A stretch of DNA of 64,000 nt from Lachnocurva sp029100405 (GTDB taxonomy: Bacteria > Bacillota > Clostridia > Lachnospirales > Lachnospiraceae), in contig JBJYZC010000015.1 in assembly GCA_046263755.1 (NCBI GenBank), positions 10,053-74,052 on the forward strand. The letters run 5' to 3'. The stretch's first letter is position 1. Each line of letters begins with the position of its first letter. Of this stretch, positions 50,831 through 59,877 are shown in pieces. The position numbers and the translations under genes are program-made. The notes below the pieces were generated by a model. It did no database searches, was not told the DNA's origin, and saw only the letters and a list, made by a program, of their open reading frames with translations.

Positions 50831-52780
50831 TTGACCGACATCCGAGACTACTTAAAGCAGAAGATCCTGGTTTTCGATGGTGCCTTTGGCACCTATTATC
50901 AGGAAGAGCTTGCCCGAATTTCACGAAAGGCCGGATCGATTCCGAAAGCAGGCCATCCTTCGGATCAAACCTCCGCTTCCAAACAGGAGGAATCCTCCTC
51001 TTCCGATCCGACATCCGGCTTCGATCCATCCATGAATACGCCCTGCGAGATGGGAAATATAGACCGGCCCGATCTCGTGAAGAAGATCCACAAGGACTAT
51101 CTCTTCGCAGGTGCCCGGGCCATAAAGACCAACACCTTTGCCGCTTATTCTTTGAATTTGAAGGGAAAGGATGAAGCAGAATTCGTTATACAAAAGGGTC
51201 TTTCTCTGGCCAGACAAGCCATCTTCGAATGGAGAAAAGAGTCCGGTCATATGTCAGAAGACTTAGATCCGGTCTACATTTTCGCCGATCTCGGTCCTGC
51301 TCCCGGGGACGGACCAAAGCAGAAGGCATCTCAATATATCGAAGCTGCGGATACGTTTTTAAAGGCCGGGATTTCATGTTTTCTCTTCGAGACACAGAGA
51401 GACAGCGAGGGCATCTTAGAGGCAGTGAAGTATATCCGAAAAGAAAACCGAGATGCCTTCATTGCCGTAACATATGGTGTGCTGCCCGATGGCTACTCAA
51501 CCGAGGGCCAGTTCTATATGCGCCTGATCCAGGAAACTCTGGCTACTGGCCTGGTTGACCTGTCCGGCCTGAACTGCATCTCCAATCCGGGATCCATGTT
51601 CCGGCTCCTGGAGAAGCTCCCTGCCTCGATCCGGCCCCGCCTGCTTGCCATGCCAAATGCCGGTTATCCGGTGGTTCGGGGATTCCGATCTTTCTTCGAT
51701 GGAAATCCGGATTATTTTCAGACATCCATGCAGTCGATCCTGGATCTTGGCCTAAGGGCGGTCGGCGGCTGCTGTGGCACAAGTCCGGCCTATATTAAAA
51801 AGCTGTCTGCGATCTGCCAGGGGCGGAAACTGAAAGAACTGGACTACAAGAGCCCGGGAGGGGACTGGACTATCCCTTCGATCCCCGGGACAATCAAGAA
51901 TCCCCCCTCTTCCAACAACCGCCTGCTTACAAAACTTCAAAGGGGCGAGAAAGTAATTGCCGTAGAATTGGATCCCCCGAAAAATGCTGACCTCTCCAGC
52001 TTCATGGAAGGAGCCCGGGCCTTAAAGGCTGCCGGCGTGGACACCCTGACCATTGCCGACTGTCCCATTGCCCAGGCCCGGATGGATTCGACGCTTCTTG
52101 CCTGCAAGGTCAAGCGGGAACTCGATCTGGATGTGATCCCCCACATGACCTGCCGGGACCGGAATATCAATGCTACCAAGGCTCTGCTTCTCGGCGGCCA
52201 CGCCGAAGGCATTCGAAATGTCCTGATCATCACGGGGGATCCCATCCCCACTGCAGAACGGGATGAAGTTAAGACCGTCTATCAGTTTAACTCCCGAAAA
52301 CTGATGGCCTTTATCGATTCTTTGAATCAGGAGGTCTTCGCCGGCGACCAATTCGGCATTTTCGGGGCATTGAATGTCAACGCCTTAAATTTCACTGTGG
52401 AATTGGGACGTGCCAGAGAGAAGATGAGTCAGGGCTGTATCGGTTTCCTGACTCAGCCGGTTCTGACGGAGGAGGCCATGGAAAATCTCCGTCTGGCCCG
52501 CCGGGAACTTCCGAATGCCTATCTCCTCGCCGGTCTGATTCCGGTAATCAGCGAACGGAATGGGCGTTTTATGGATCAGGAGATCAACGGGATCTCGGTT
52601 CCCGAAGACATGATTCGATCCTACCACGGTCTTGACCGTGCAGAAGGAGAAATCTTGGGACAAAAGTACGTGAAATCTATCTATGCCCGGATTCAGGATC
52701 TTGTCGATGGGGTCTACCTCATGACTCCCTTCCACAGATATCAGCTCATGGCTCGGATTGTAAAGGATCTGAGAGGTTGA
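50831..52780 (+). CDS. homocysteine S-methyltransferase-methylenetetrahydrofolate reductase
   Basis: A 649-residue bifunctional protein. The N-terminal methyltransferase has the Zn cysteines in LSGLNCISN and GGCCGTSPAYI, interrupted near residues 35-65 by a Ser/Asp-rich insert. The C-terminal MetF barrel begins near 375 (EKVIAVELDPPKN; DVIPHMTCRDRN; LLGGHAEGIRNVLIITGD). It makes methyl-THF for MetH. The start is an unusual TTG at 50831, supported by AGGAGG at 7 nt and by the absence of a nearby ATG. Confidence 0.94.
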   Translation: MTDIRDYLKQKILVFDGAFGTYYQEELARISRKAGSIPKAGHPSDQTSASKQEESSSSDPTSGFDPSMNTPCEMGNIDRPDLVKKIHKDYLFAGARAIKTNTFAAYSLNLKGKDEAEFVIQKGLSLARQAIFEWRKESGHMSEDLDPVYIFADLGPAPGDGPKQKASQYIEAADTFLKAGISCFLFETQRDSEGILEAVKYIRKENRDAFIAVTYGVLPDGYSTEGQFYMRLIQETLATGLVDLSGLNCISNPGSMFRLLEKLPASIRPRLLAMPNAGYPVVRGFRSFFDGNPDYFQTSMQSILDLGLRAVGGCCGTSPAYIKKLSAICQGRKLKELDYKSPGGDWTIPSIPGTIKNPPSSNNRLLTKLQRGEKVIAVELDPPKNADLSSFMEGARALKAAGVDTLTIADCPIAQARMDSTLLACKVKRELDLDVIPHMTCRDRNINATKALLLGGHAEGIRNVLIITGDPIPTAERDEVKTVYQFNSRKLMAFIDSLNQEVFAGDQFGIFGALNVNALNFTVELGRAREKMSQGCIGFLTQPVLTEEAMENLRLARRELPNAYLLAGLIPVISERNGRFMDQEINGISVPEDMIRSYHGLDRAEGEILGQKYVKSIYARIQDLVDGVYLMTPFHRYQLMARIVKDLRG

Positions 52781-52798
52781 AAACCGTGAAAAACAGCC

Positions 52799-52854
52799 AG
52801 CCCCTGATAGGTGTCCGGATTTCCGGGTACCTGTCAGGGGCTGACTGCTTTTTA
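52799..52854 (+). terminator. terminator of the methionine/ECF block
   Basis: A long stem, AGCCCCTGATAGGT...ACCTGTCAGGGGCT (52799-52843), one G-U pair and inner pairing CCGG/CCGG, then CTGCTTTTTA. Confidence 0.85.
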
Positions 52855-52889
52855 ATGACTGCTTGTTAATAGTAAATGCTTTTCTGTTT

Positions 52890-53450
52890 TTAATTCTGCC
52901 TGGGTTTCGACCAGAAATCGACCGGCTCATAATCCTGTAACTTAGCCAGGAAACCTCGATCCGCCAGTTCCTTCTGAATGATATCCAGGATCTCTTCGCT
53001 GTCTGCCGTAACGGTATGATAATGATATCCGGCGGTGATATTGGAAAGCGGGGAACTCTTGCCTCCGGAGATCTCTTCCTCATAGCGCTTCACATCCAGG
53101 CGGGAACGGATATGCATGGGTGCCCGGATAATGCCATAAACCCTGTGATAGACAAAGACATCTTCGATCCTGCCTCCGCAGTCAACGATCAGATTCATCT
53201 CTTCCGAAGCTTCTTCCGGCATATGGTGGACCTTAAAAACGCGGCTCTTCTGTGCCTTCACCTGATGGTCCAGGACATAACCCCTTGCAGCCGAGAGGAT
53301 CGGACATCCCTCTGCCCGAAGCAGGGCGATGTCCTGTACGATCACCTGCCTGCTTACTGCAAACTTTCTGGCAAGCGCACTTCCGGAAACCTGCCTGTCG
53401 CTCTCTTGTAAAATTTTAAGAATTGCCTCCCGGCGCTCTGTTCCCGTCAA
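52890..53450 (-). CDS. niaR: NiaR-type repressor of NAD biosynthesis
   Basis: A 186-residue protein. The N-terminal HTH_11 domain (RREAILKILQESDRQVSGSALARKFAVSRQVI) is followed by a 3H domain carrying its His residues (FVYHRVYGIIRAPMHIRSR; AGYHYHTV), which bind nicotinate with a metal. The start appears to be TTG at 53450 (AGGTG 8 nt before). It precedes nadC-nadB on the same strand, 80 bp beyond the end of nadC. The operator is likely the nadB/nadA divergent site. Confidence 0.92.
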   Translation of the reverse strand: MTGTERREAILKILQESDRQVSGSALARKFAVSRQVIVQDIALLRAEGCPILSAARGYVLDHQVKAQKSRVFKVHHMPEEASEEMNLIVDCGGRIEDVFVYHRVYGIIRAPMHIRSRLDVKRYEEEISGGKSSPLSNITAGYHYHTVTADSEEILDIIQKELADRGFLAKLQDYEPVDFWSKPRQN

Positions 53451-53531
53451 TTTCCTTTCACCTGCCCTTATTCACTCTGTTATCACAATCATCTGATTCG
53501 ATACGAAACAGGAATATCCGAATGATGTTCT

Positions 53532-54386
53532 TCAGATCGCATGAAGATGCTTCATAGAAATATCCAGAATCGGAGCCGAATGGGTCAAGGCTCCACTCGA
53601 TATATAATTTACACCAAGATCCGTGAGACTTGCAATCTTTTCACATGTGACATTGCCGGAGACCTCGACCTCTGCCCTCTTATCAATGATCTTCATTGCC
53701 TCTGCCATCAGGTCATGGCTCATATTATCCAGCATGATGATATCGGCGCCGGCTTCTACTGCTTCCCGAACCTGATCCAGATTTTCTACCTCGATTTCAA
53801 TTTTTCTTACAAAGGGTGCATAAGCACGCGCCATCTCTACTGCCTGCTTCACACCGCCGGCTGCTCCGATATGATTGTCCTTCAAAAGGACTCCATCGGA
53901 CAGATTATATCGGTGGTTATGACCATTGCCAATTCGAACCGCATATTTTTCAAAGATCCGATTGTTTGGCGTAGTCTTTCTGGTATCCAGAAGCCAGATA
54001 TCCGTTCCTTCCAGAAGTGCAGCCGCCTGATGCGTATAAGTTGCTATTCCGCTCATGCGCTGCAGATAATTCAGAGCTGTCCGCTCCCCGGACAGGAGGA
54101 CCCGGATATCGCCTTCAATGCAGGCGATCTTCTCTCCATTTTCTACTTCATCGCCATCCTTTGCGAAAAAAGTTACTTTGGTCTCGGGATCCAGAATCGT
54201 AAAAACTCTTTCAAAGACAGGAAGTCCGCAGATGATCCCGTCCTCTTTTGCAATCAGATCTACCGTTCCGGTCTTTCTATACGGCATGACACAATTTGTG
54301 CTGACATCCTCACTCGTAATATCCTCACGAAGGGCGCTTTCAATCAGAGGATCCACCTGCAATTTCATCGTAATCGGGTCTAACAT
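53532..54386 (-). CDS. nadC: nicotinate-nucleotide pyrophosphorylase
   Basis: A 284-residue quinolinate phosphoribosyltransferase. DITSEDVSTNCVMP, NYLQRMSGIATYTH, LLDTRKTTPNNRIFEKYAVRIGNGHNHRYNLSDGVLLKDNH and the end SGALTHSAPILDISMK are diagnostic. It follows nadB by 22 bp with AAGGAG, which fixes the ATG at 54386. Confidence 0.97.
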   Translation of the reverse strand: MLDPITMKLQVDPLIESALREDITSEDVSTNCVMPYRKTGTVDLIAKEDGIICGLPVFERVFTILDPETKVTFFAKDGDEVENGEKIACIEGDIRVLLSGERTALNYLQRMSGIATYTHQAAALLEGTDIWLLDTRKTTPNNRIFEKYAVRIGNGHNHRYNLSDGVLLKDNHIGAAGGVKQAVEMARAYAPFVRKIEIEVENLDQVREAVEAGADIIMLDNMSHDLMAEAMKIIDKRAEVEVSGNVTCEKIASLTDLGVNYISSGALTHSAPILDISMKHLHAI

Positions 54387-54408
54387 TTTTCTCTCCTTAT
54401 TTCCTTTC

Positions 54409-55788
54409 TTATACCGCTGCCTCACCGCTTTCTTCCCGGAAGTCTTCCCGGTAAGCGATCCGGGCAGAAGACGGGCCTCCCAGAGCCTCGATCTCATTCC
54501 GGATCATAGCAGCATAATGTCTCTCCAGAGAAATCGGATCCTTGTATTCCGACAGATCCGGCGTGGCCAGGACGCCATTCCCTTTTTCATAAGTTTTTTC
54601 CATGTCACGTGCCGCCCTGCCTGCAAAGACCAGAGCCTCCAAAAGAGAATTGGAGGCCAGCCTGTTTTTCCCGTGAACTCCGTTGCAGGCACATTCCCCG
54701 ATGGCATAGAGATGCGGCATATCGGTTCTGGATTCATGATTGACCTTCACACCACCCATGAAATAATGCTGGGCCGGAACGACCGGTATACATTCCTTCG
54801 TCACGTCATAACCATTGTCCGCACAGTGCTGAATAATATTCGGGAAATGTCGAACCAGCTCGTCATGTGGAATGGTTCTAAGATCTTCCCAGACAAATTT
54901 GCTTCCATCCTTTTTCATCTGCTTTAAAATCTCCTGCGTCAGAAGATCTCTTGGCAGAAGCTCATTCGTAAAGCGCTGCATATCCTTGCCATAGAGCTTG
55001 GCACCCTCTCCACGTACCGATTCCGAGATCAAAAAGCTCCGCTCTTCCTCACGTTCTGTGTAGAAGGTTGTCGGATGGACTTGAATATAATTGACATGTT
55101 CCGTCGCAATCCCGTGTTTTAATGCAATCGCAACAGCATCACCGGTCAACTGGCGGAAATTGGTCGAATGACTGTAGAGACCGCCGACTCCTCCGGTTGC
55201 CAAGATGGTATAATCGGCCTCGATCACATCCAGTTTCCCGTCCGGAAGACGTACGACGGCGCCGCGGCATGTTTCCTTTCGCCCTACATTTCCCCGGGCC
55301 TGCCCCCGGTTCGCATCCGTCACGATATCCACCATCGTTGTATATTCCATCATCGTCACATTGGGAAGACGCTTGACCGCCTCCATCAGATGGCTGGTGA
55401 TCTCTTTTCCCGTGATGTCCTCGTGAAAAAGGATCCTCTTATGGCTGTGGGCCCCTTCCCGTGTGAAAGCCAGGGCGCCATGGTCATCTCTTGCAAAGCG
55501 GACCCCTAATCCTATCAGGTCGCGAATCACGTCCTGGGAAGATCGGATCATAATATCGACCGAGACCGGGTCATTTTCATTATGACCTGCCTTCATGGTG
55601 TCCTCGAAATAGGATTCATAATCGGATTCATCCCGCAGCATGCAGATTCCACCTTGTGCCAGATAGGAATCGCTGCTTTCGAAGTCCGCCTTCGTAATGA
55701 TAAGCACCTGCCTGTTTTTCGGAAGCTGCAAGGCGAAGTATAAGGCTGCGCAGCCACTGCCAACGATCAATATATCCGTTTTCTTCAT
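54409..55788 (-). CDS. nadB: L-aspartate oxidase
   Basis: A 459-residue flavoenzyme making iminoaspartate. FAD motif VGSGCAALYFAL, SYLAQGGICM, THSHKRILFHEDITGKEI-like loop (GAHSHKRIL), HPTTFY, RGEGAKLYG, and GVHGKNRLASNSLLEALVFAGR. It is somewhat short at the C-terminus, as in other clostridial NadB. The ATG at 55788 is preferred; a longer reading to 55845 would start inside the leader repeats (MISK), which mimic the repeat unit. Confidence 0.94.
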   Translation of the reverse strand: MKKTDILIVGSGCAALYFALQLPKNRQVLIITKADFESSDSYLAQGGICMLRDESDYESYFEDTMKAGHNENDPVSVDIMIRSSQDVIRDLIGLGVRFARDDHGALAFTREGAHSHKRILFHEDITGKEITSHLMEAVKRLPNVTMMEYTTMVDIVTDANRGQARGNVGRKETCRGAVVRLPDGKLDVIEADYTILATGGVGGLYSHSTNFRQLTGDAVAIALKHGIATEHVNYIQVHPTTFYTEREEERSFLISESVRGEGAKLYGKDMQRFTNELLPRDLLTQEILKQMKKDGSKFVWEDLRTIPHDELVRHFPNIIQHCADNGYDVTKECIPVVPAQHYFMGGVKVNHESRTDMPHLYAIGECACNGVHGKNRLASNSLLEALVFAGRAARDMEKTYEKGNGVLATPDLSEYKDPISLERHYAAMIRNEIEALGGPSSARIAYREDFREESGEAAV

Positions 55789-55836
55789 TTTTTCTTCTTT
55801 CCGCGGTCTCTGCCGCTTCTTTCGTTCATGATTTTT

Positions 55837-55938
55837 ACTGATCATGAGCTATACCTTTACCGGCAATCTTACTGTTCATGAACAAGACCTTTACCGGCAA
55901 TCTTACTGATCATGAACAATATCTTTACCGGCAATTTA
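55837..55938. repeat. 34-bp tandem repeat, three units, in the nadB leader
   Basis: Units at 55837-55870, 55871-55904 and 55905-55938, each ACTG(A/T)TCATGA... ending CTTTACCGGCAAT. They lie between the nadB promoter and start codon, so they are transcribed. Confidence 0.85.
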
Positions 55939-55951
55939 CAATTTAGTGATG

Positions 55952-56028
55952 AGTATAACACCTGTTTGGATATATGACAAGACATATATTAACACATGTC
56001 TTGACAGTTATAAGATTCGTGCTATACT
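55952..56028. promoter_or_regulatory. divergent nadB/nadA promoters sharing a symmetric operator
   Basis: TGACAAGACAT (55975-55985) and ATGTCTTGACA (55996-56006) form an inverted repeat with one mismatch and a 10-bp centre. nadB (minus): TTGTCA at 55975-55980, 17 bp, TATACT at 55952-55957. nadA (plus): TTGACA at 56001-56006, 16 bp, TATACT at 56023-56028. Both -35 boxes lie inside the half-sites, so one NiaR dimer could shut both promoters. The motif assignment to NiaR is from context. Confidence 0.75.
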
Positions 56029-56084
56029 TTCGGACAAGACCTTGCGGAAATATGGCAGGGAAAGAAAATCCGGACGACAGGAAT

Positions 56085-56120
56085 CAAAGAGGGATTCAAA
56101 GAGGGATTCAAAGAGGGATT
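56085..56120. repeat. 12-bp tandem repeat, three units, in the nadA leader
   Basis: CAAAGAGGGATT repeated exactly at 56085, 56097 and 56109. It contains an AGAGGG that could mimic ribosome sites; it sits 70 nt before the nadA ATG. Confidence 0.85.
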
Positions 56121-56190
56121 AAAAGAAAGCCTGGGAAATCAAAACACCCATTTGTAGAAATCCCTCAAAGCACTTGAAAAGGACCAAACT

Positions 56191-57117
56191 ATGAAAACCA
56201 TGACAACACGGGAAATGCAGGACCTCATTATTGAAGAAAAGAAGAAAAGGGATATCTGTATTCTGGCTCATGCTTATCAGAGCCAGGATATCTGGGAGGT
56301 TGCGGATTACATCGGAGACTCCTACGGCCTCAGTAAAGAGGCAGCAAAAGCGCCGCAGAAAACCATCCTGATGTGCGGGGTACGTTTTATGGCCGAGACC
56401 TGTAAGATCCTCTCTCCCAATAAGAGGGTTTTTCTTGCAAATCCCATGGCAGGCTGTCCTATGGCCATGCAGATGAACCGCGAACAAGCCTTACATTTGA
56501 AGGAAGAAAATCCGGGGCTGCCCCTGGTGGCCTATATTAATACGACAGCAAGTCTGAAAACGGTTTGTGATGTTGTCGTCACCTCCTCTTCCGCTGTTAA
56601 GATCATTCAAAATATGCCGGAAAAGGAGATGCTTTTTGTCCCGGATTGTAATCTGGGCGGCTGGATCAATGAACAAGTTCCGGACAAGAAACTGCATCTG
56701 ATTCAGGGAGGTTGCCCGACCCATATGCGGATGTCTGCAAACGAGGTCAGAATTGCTAAGGCCCAGCATCCCAATGCCCTGCTTCTGGTACATCCGGAGT
56801 GTCTGAAAGAAGTGGTCGACCAGGCCGATTATGTCGGATCCACAACCGGTATCATGAAATATGCCGAATCTTCCGATGCCAAAGAATTTATTATCGGTAC
56901 TGAGAGCAGTATCGTAGAACATCTGCAGTTCTCCTGCCCTGAGAAGCGTTTCTACCTCCTGTCCAAGCAATGCGTCTGTCACAATATGAAAATGACCACT
57001 CTCCCGGATGTGCTCCGCGCAGTGGAAGGTAAAAGCCCGGAAGAGATCCTTCTCCCGGACGAAACCATTCGTGATGCAAGGAAATGCATCGACCGGATGA
57101 TCGATCTCGGGGGCTGA
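56191..57117 (+). CDS. nadA: quinolinate synthase
   Basis: A 308-residue [4Fe-4S] enzyme condensing iminoaspartate with DHAP. Cluster cysteines are in ILMCGVRFMAET, VHPECLKEV and YLLSKQCVCHNMKM. ILAHAYQSQDIWEVADYIGDS and GSTTGIMKY bind substrate. AAAGGA precedes the ATG. It is divergent from nadB. Confidence 0.97.
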   Translation: MKTMTTREMQDLIIEEKKKRDICILAHAYQSQDIWEVADYIGDSYGLSKEAAKAPQKTILMCGVRFMAETCKILSPNKRVFLANPMAGCPMAMQMNREQALHLKEENPGLPLVAYINTTASLKTVCDVVVTSSSAVKIIQNMPEKEMLFVPDCNLGGWINEQVPDKKLHLIQGGCPTHMRMSANEVRIAKAQHPNALLLVHPECLKEVVDQADYVGSTTGIMKYAESSDAKEFIIGTESSIVEHLQFSCPEKRFYLLSKQCVCHNMKMTTLPDVLRAVEGKSPEEILLPDETIRDARKCIDRMIDLGG

Positions 57118-57292
57118 GCTTTGTCTCCATCGCTTATAGATTTCTTTTAAGCTGTCTTGTGGAATCACCTTATGGACATCCGGATTCATCCAGTCCGGAT
57201 CATCCGGATCCAACTGAATCCTCCGATAATGTTTTACACGGGAGATTTCCTGTCTTACAATAGGAATGATGTATAGGAGGAAAATCCTAACC

Positions 57293-57919
57293 ATGGATGA
57301 GAAAACACTCAATGAAATTCATTCCACAAGATCTCCCCAAAAGAAAAGCGCTGTTCTGAAGAAACTCTTCTTCGCAACGCTCTATCTTTCCACCTTTACT
57401 TTTGGCGGAGGATATGTAATCGTAACCCTTTTGAAAGAGAAATTTGTTGATGAGCTGCACTGGATCGATGAAGAGGAAATGTTAGACCTCGTTGCCATTG
57501 CCCAGTCATCTCCCGGTGCTATCGCTGTAAATGGAGCGATCGTCGTCGGCTACAAGCTCGCCGGTATCACAGGCGTCATGGTCTCCGTGATCGGCGCCAT
57601 CCTTCCGCCCTTTGTCATTTTGACTGCCATTTCCTTTTTTTACGATGCATTTAAATCTAACTTTGTAGTACAAGCGATGCTGAAGGGCATGAATGCCGGT
57701 GTCGCCGCAGTCATCATCTCGGTTGTCTTCGATATGGCATCCGGCATTATAAAGACTCGGGACGGACTGCTCCTTGCCGTCATGATAATATCCTTTATCC
57801 TGAACTACTTTCTGCATGTCAATGTCGTCTGGATCATTCTATTCACCGCAGGCTTTGGTGCCCTCATGACCTTGATCCGCGAACACCATGCAAAGGATAG
57901 AAAGGATCCGGTATCGTAG
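57293..57919 (+). CDS. chromate transporter, first half protein
   Basis: A 208-residue ChrA-domain membrane protein. STFTFGGGYVIVTLLKEKFVDELHWIDEEEMLDLVAIAQSSPGAIAVNGA is the family signature. Short-chain ChrA proteins work as pairs. The ATG at 57293 is used because AGGAGG lies upstream of it but inside a longer reading. It is followed at once by the second half. Actual substrate (chromate or another anion) is not proven. Confidence 0.9.
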   Translation: MDEKTLNEIHSTRSPQKKSAVLKKLFFATLYLSTFTFGGGYVIVTLLKEKFVDELHWIDEEEMLDLVAIAQSSPGAIAVNGAIVVGYKLAGITGVMVSVIGAILPPFVILTAISFFYDAFKSNFVVQAMLKGMNAGVAAVIISVVFDMASGIIKTRDGLLLAVMIISFILNYFLHVNVVWIILFTAGFGALMTLIREHHAKDRKDPVS

Positions 57920-57920
57920 G

Positions 57921-58490
57921 ATGATCCAAACATATCTCGAACTTTTTCTCGCCTTTCTTAAAATCGGTGCCTTCTCTTTCGGCGGCGGATATGCGGCCAT
58001 GCCCCTGATTCAGGCACAGGTGATCGACAAATACGGCTGGCTGTCCACCAGGGATTTTACAGATCTCGTCACGATCTCCCAGATGACACCGGGCCCGATT
58101 GCCGTCAATGCAGCAAGCTTTGTCGGAAACCTTGTCGGCGGCATTCCCGGTGCGATCTTCGCAACGCTTGGTGTTATCCTCCCTTCCATCCTCTTTGTCA
58201 CGGCCCTGGCCTATCTTTATAATAAGTACCGTAACCTGTCCCTGATGCAGGGGATATTAAGTTTTCTTCGTCCAACCGTAGTCGCACTGATTTTCGCGGC
58301 CGGGATTGACATCCTCCTGCCCGCTGTTTTTCCAAAAGGCATGATCTCCTTCGCCTCGGGCAATGTCGACGTCCGTATTGTCATCTACTTCATTGCAGCC
58401 CTGATTGCCTTGCGAAAATTCAAGGTCGGTCCGATCAAAGTAATGGTCGCCTGCGGTCTCGCAGAACTTTTGGTGGAATGGATCCTGTAA
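57921..58490 (+). CDS. chromate transporter, second half protein
   Basis: A 189-residue ChrA-domain protein. IGAFSFGGGYAAMPLIQAQ and DLVTISQMTPGPIAVNAASFVG mirror the preceding gene, and five to six helices follow. Its ATG lies one base after the previous stop, so the pair is co-translated. The membrane topology is expected to be opposite to its partner. Confidence 0.9.
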   Translation: MIQTYLELFLAFLKIGAFSFGGGYAAMPLIQAQVIDKYGWLSTRDFTDLVTISQMTPGPIAVNAASFVGNLVGGIPGAIFATLGVILPSILFVTALAYLYNKYRNLSLMQGILSFLRPTVVALIFAAGIDILLPAVFPKGMISFASGNVDVRIVIYFIAALIALRKFKVGPIKVMVACGLAELLVEWIL

Positions 58491-58498
58491 ACAGGGAT

Positions 58499-59821
58499 TT
58501 ATAGGATATACTCCATCTGCCTTTCCTTGGTCTTCATTCCCATTTTTTCATAGAACTTCTCCGCAGAAGTGTTACCTGCCCATACATTCAGGGTCACCTC
58601 GTAGCAGCCCATTTTTTTCGCTTCCTGCTTCACATGCTCAAAAAGCGCCTCGCCCACGTGTCTGCCCCGCGTGCTCTGATCCACGCACAGATCATCGATG
58701 AACAGGGATGTAAAGGGAACCATATTGTTGGAGAACGGCTGCTCCCTCTTCTGACAGAATGCATAGCCAATGCAATGATCCTGCTCGTCAGTCGCCACGT
58801 AAACCGGCTTTCTGTCATCCTTCAAAATCTCTCTCAGCTCATCCACCGTGTACTTCGTCGTTCCCGAAATAAAAATATCCGGCCGGATGCCGGCATGAAT
58901 CTCCAGCACCTGGTTCAGCAGCCCGAGCACTGCCGGTATGTCCTTCTCCTCAGCTCTTCTGATTTTTACCATTGTGTGACTATTCATCTTCCTGGTGCCT
59001 CCATTCTCTGATGTTCCGGCTGTATACACTTCCGGACTCCTGAAAAAAATGATTACTGGCAGTACAACCGCCGCTGCCAAAATTGCATTGAACAAATTTA
59101 TATTTCCGATCGGTGAATCATACAGAAAGTGGTCTGCCACAACAAGGAGAATCCAGCCGATCCCCTTTCTTCTGTGGTTTCTTCCGCTGGCTCTGACAAT
59201 CAGATAGAGCCCGGCTGCGGTCACTGCGGAATAGCACCAATGTGATCCAAGCGCGCCGGAGATCCGGTCCAGTGCCGTCGGAAACGCGTCATTTACATTT
59301 TTGAATCCGCTTTCTGTAATGTACGAGATATCTTCCTCGATCTGAAAGCCCATGCCAAGGCACATTCCAACAAGAAGGTACTGTTTGAACGTTTTTCTGT
59401 TCCACACATACACCAGCAATGCTGTTGTGCCCAGTTTCAGAACTTCCTCTGCAATTCCCGCTTCGAGTGAGCCCAGCCACGCCTCAGAATAGGAATGGCC
59501 CATCATGGATTTCATCAGATTGTCAAAGCTGTCGTTCAACTCTCCGACAAATGCGGCGGGAATAAATGCTCCACAGAAAACAGCAGCCAGCAGTTCCCGG
59601 CTGCTCATCTCTTCCTTTGCACCGATCTGTTTCACAAAAATCCCAAAGGGTACAATATAGACCAGAAGCGGAAGAAAAGCGCTGTATACCTCCAGATACT
59701 GAAGTGCCGTCGTGTGACTTGTGCCCATGTAATCCGTTTCATTGATAAGAATTCCCAACCCTGCCAGCAGGATCAGTGCACCAGTCACAATCAGCTGCCG
59801 TCTCTGTTTCTTCTCATTCAT
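58499..59821 (-). CDS. PrsW-type intramembrane protease fused to a GNAT acetyltransferase
   Basis: A 440-residue two-part protein. Residues 1-270 are a PrsW-like membrane domain with eight or so helices and the motifs EAGIAEEVLKL (EExxK), GFQIEEDISY and a late His in VADHFLYD. Residues 287-440 are a complete GNAT domain (VKIRRAEEKDIPAVLGLL; FIDDLCVDQSTRGRHVGEALFEHV; VTLNVWAGNTSAEKFYEKMGM). I know PrsW and GNAT as separate families; the fusion is unusual. No frameshift is visible at the junction. GAGGAG precedes the ATG. Confidence 0.85.
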   Translation of the reverse strand: MNEKKQRRQLIVTGALILLAGLGILINETDYMGTSHTTALQYLEVYSAFLPLLVYIVPFGIFVKQIGAKEEMSSRELLAAVFCGAFIPAAFVGELNDSFDNLMKSMMGHSYSEAWLGSLEAGIAEEVLKLGTTALLVYVWNRKTFKQYLLVGMCLGMGFQIEEDISYITESGFKNVNDAFPTALDRISGALGSHWCYSAVTAAGLYLIVRASGRNHRRKGIGWILLVVADHFLYDSPIGNINLFNAILAAAVVLPVIIFFRSPEVYTAGTSENGGTRKMNSHTMVKIRRAEEKDIPAVLGLLNQVLEIHAGIRPDIFISGTTKYTVDELREILKDDRKPVYVATDEQDHCIGYAFCQKREQPFSNNMVPFTSLFIDDLCVDQSTRGRHVGEALFEHVKQEAKKMGCYEVTLNVWAGNTSAEKFYEKMGMKTKERQMEYIL

Positions 59822-59877
59822 TCAAGTCTCCTCTTCACCTATCTCTGCATGAATTTCTCATCCTGATTCATGATTTG

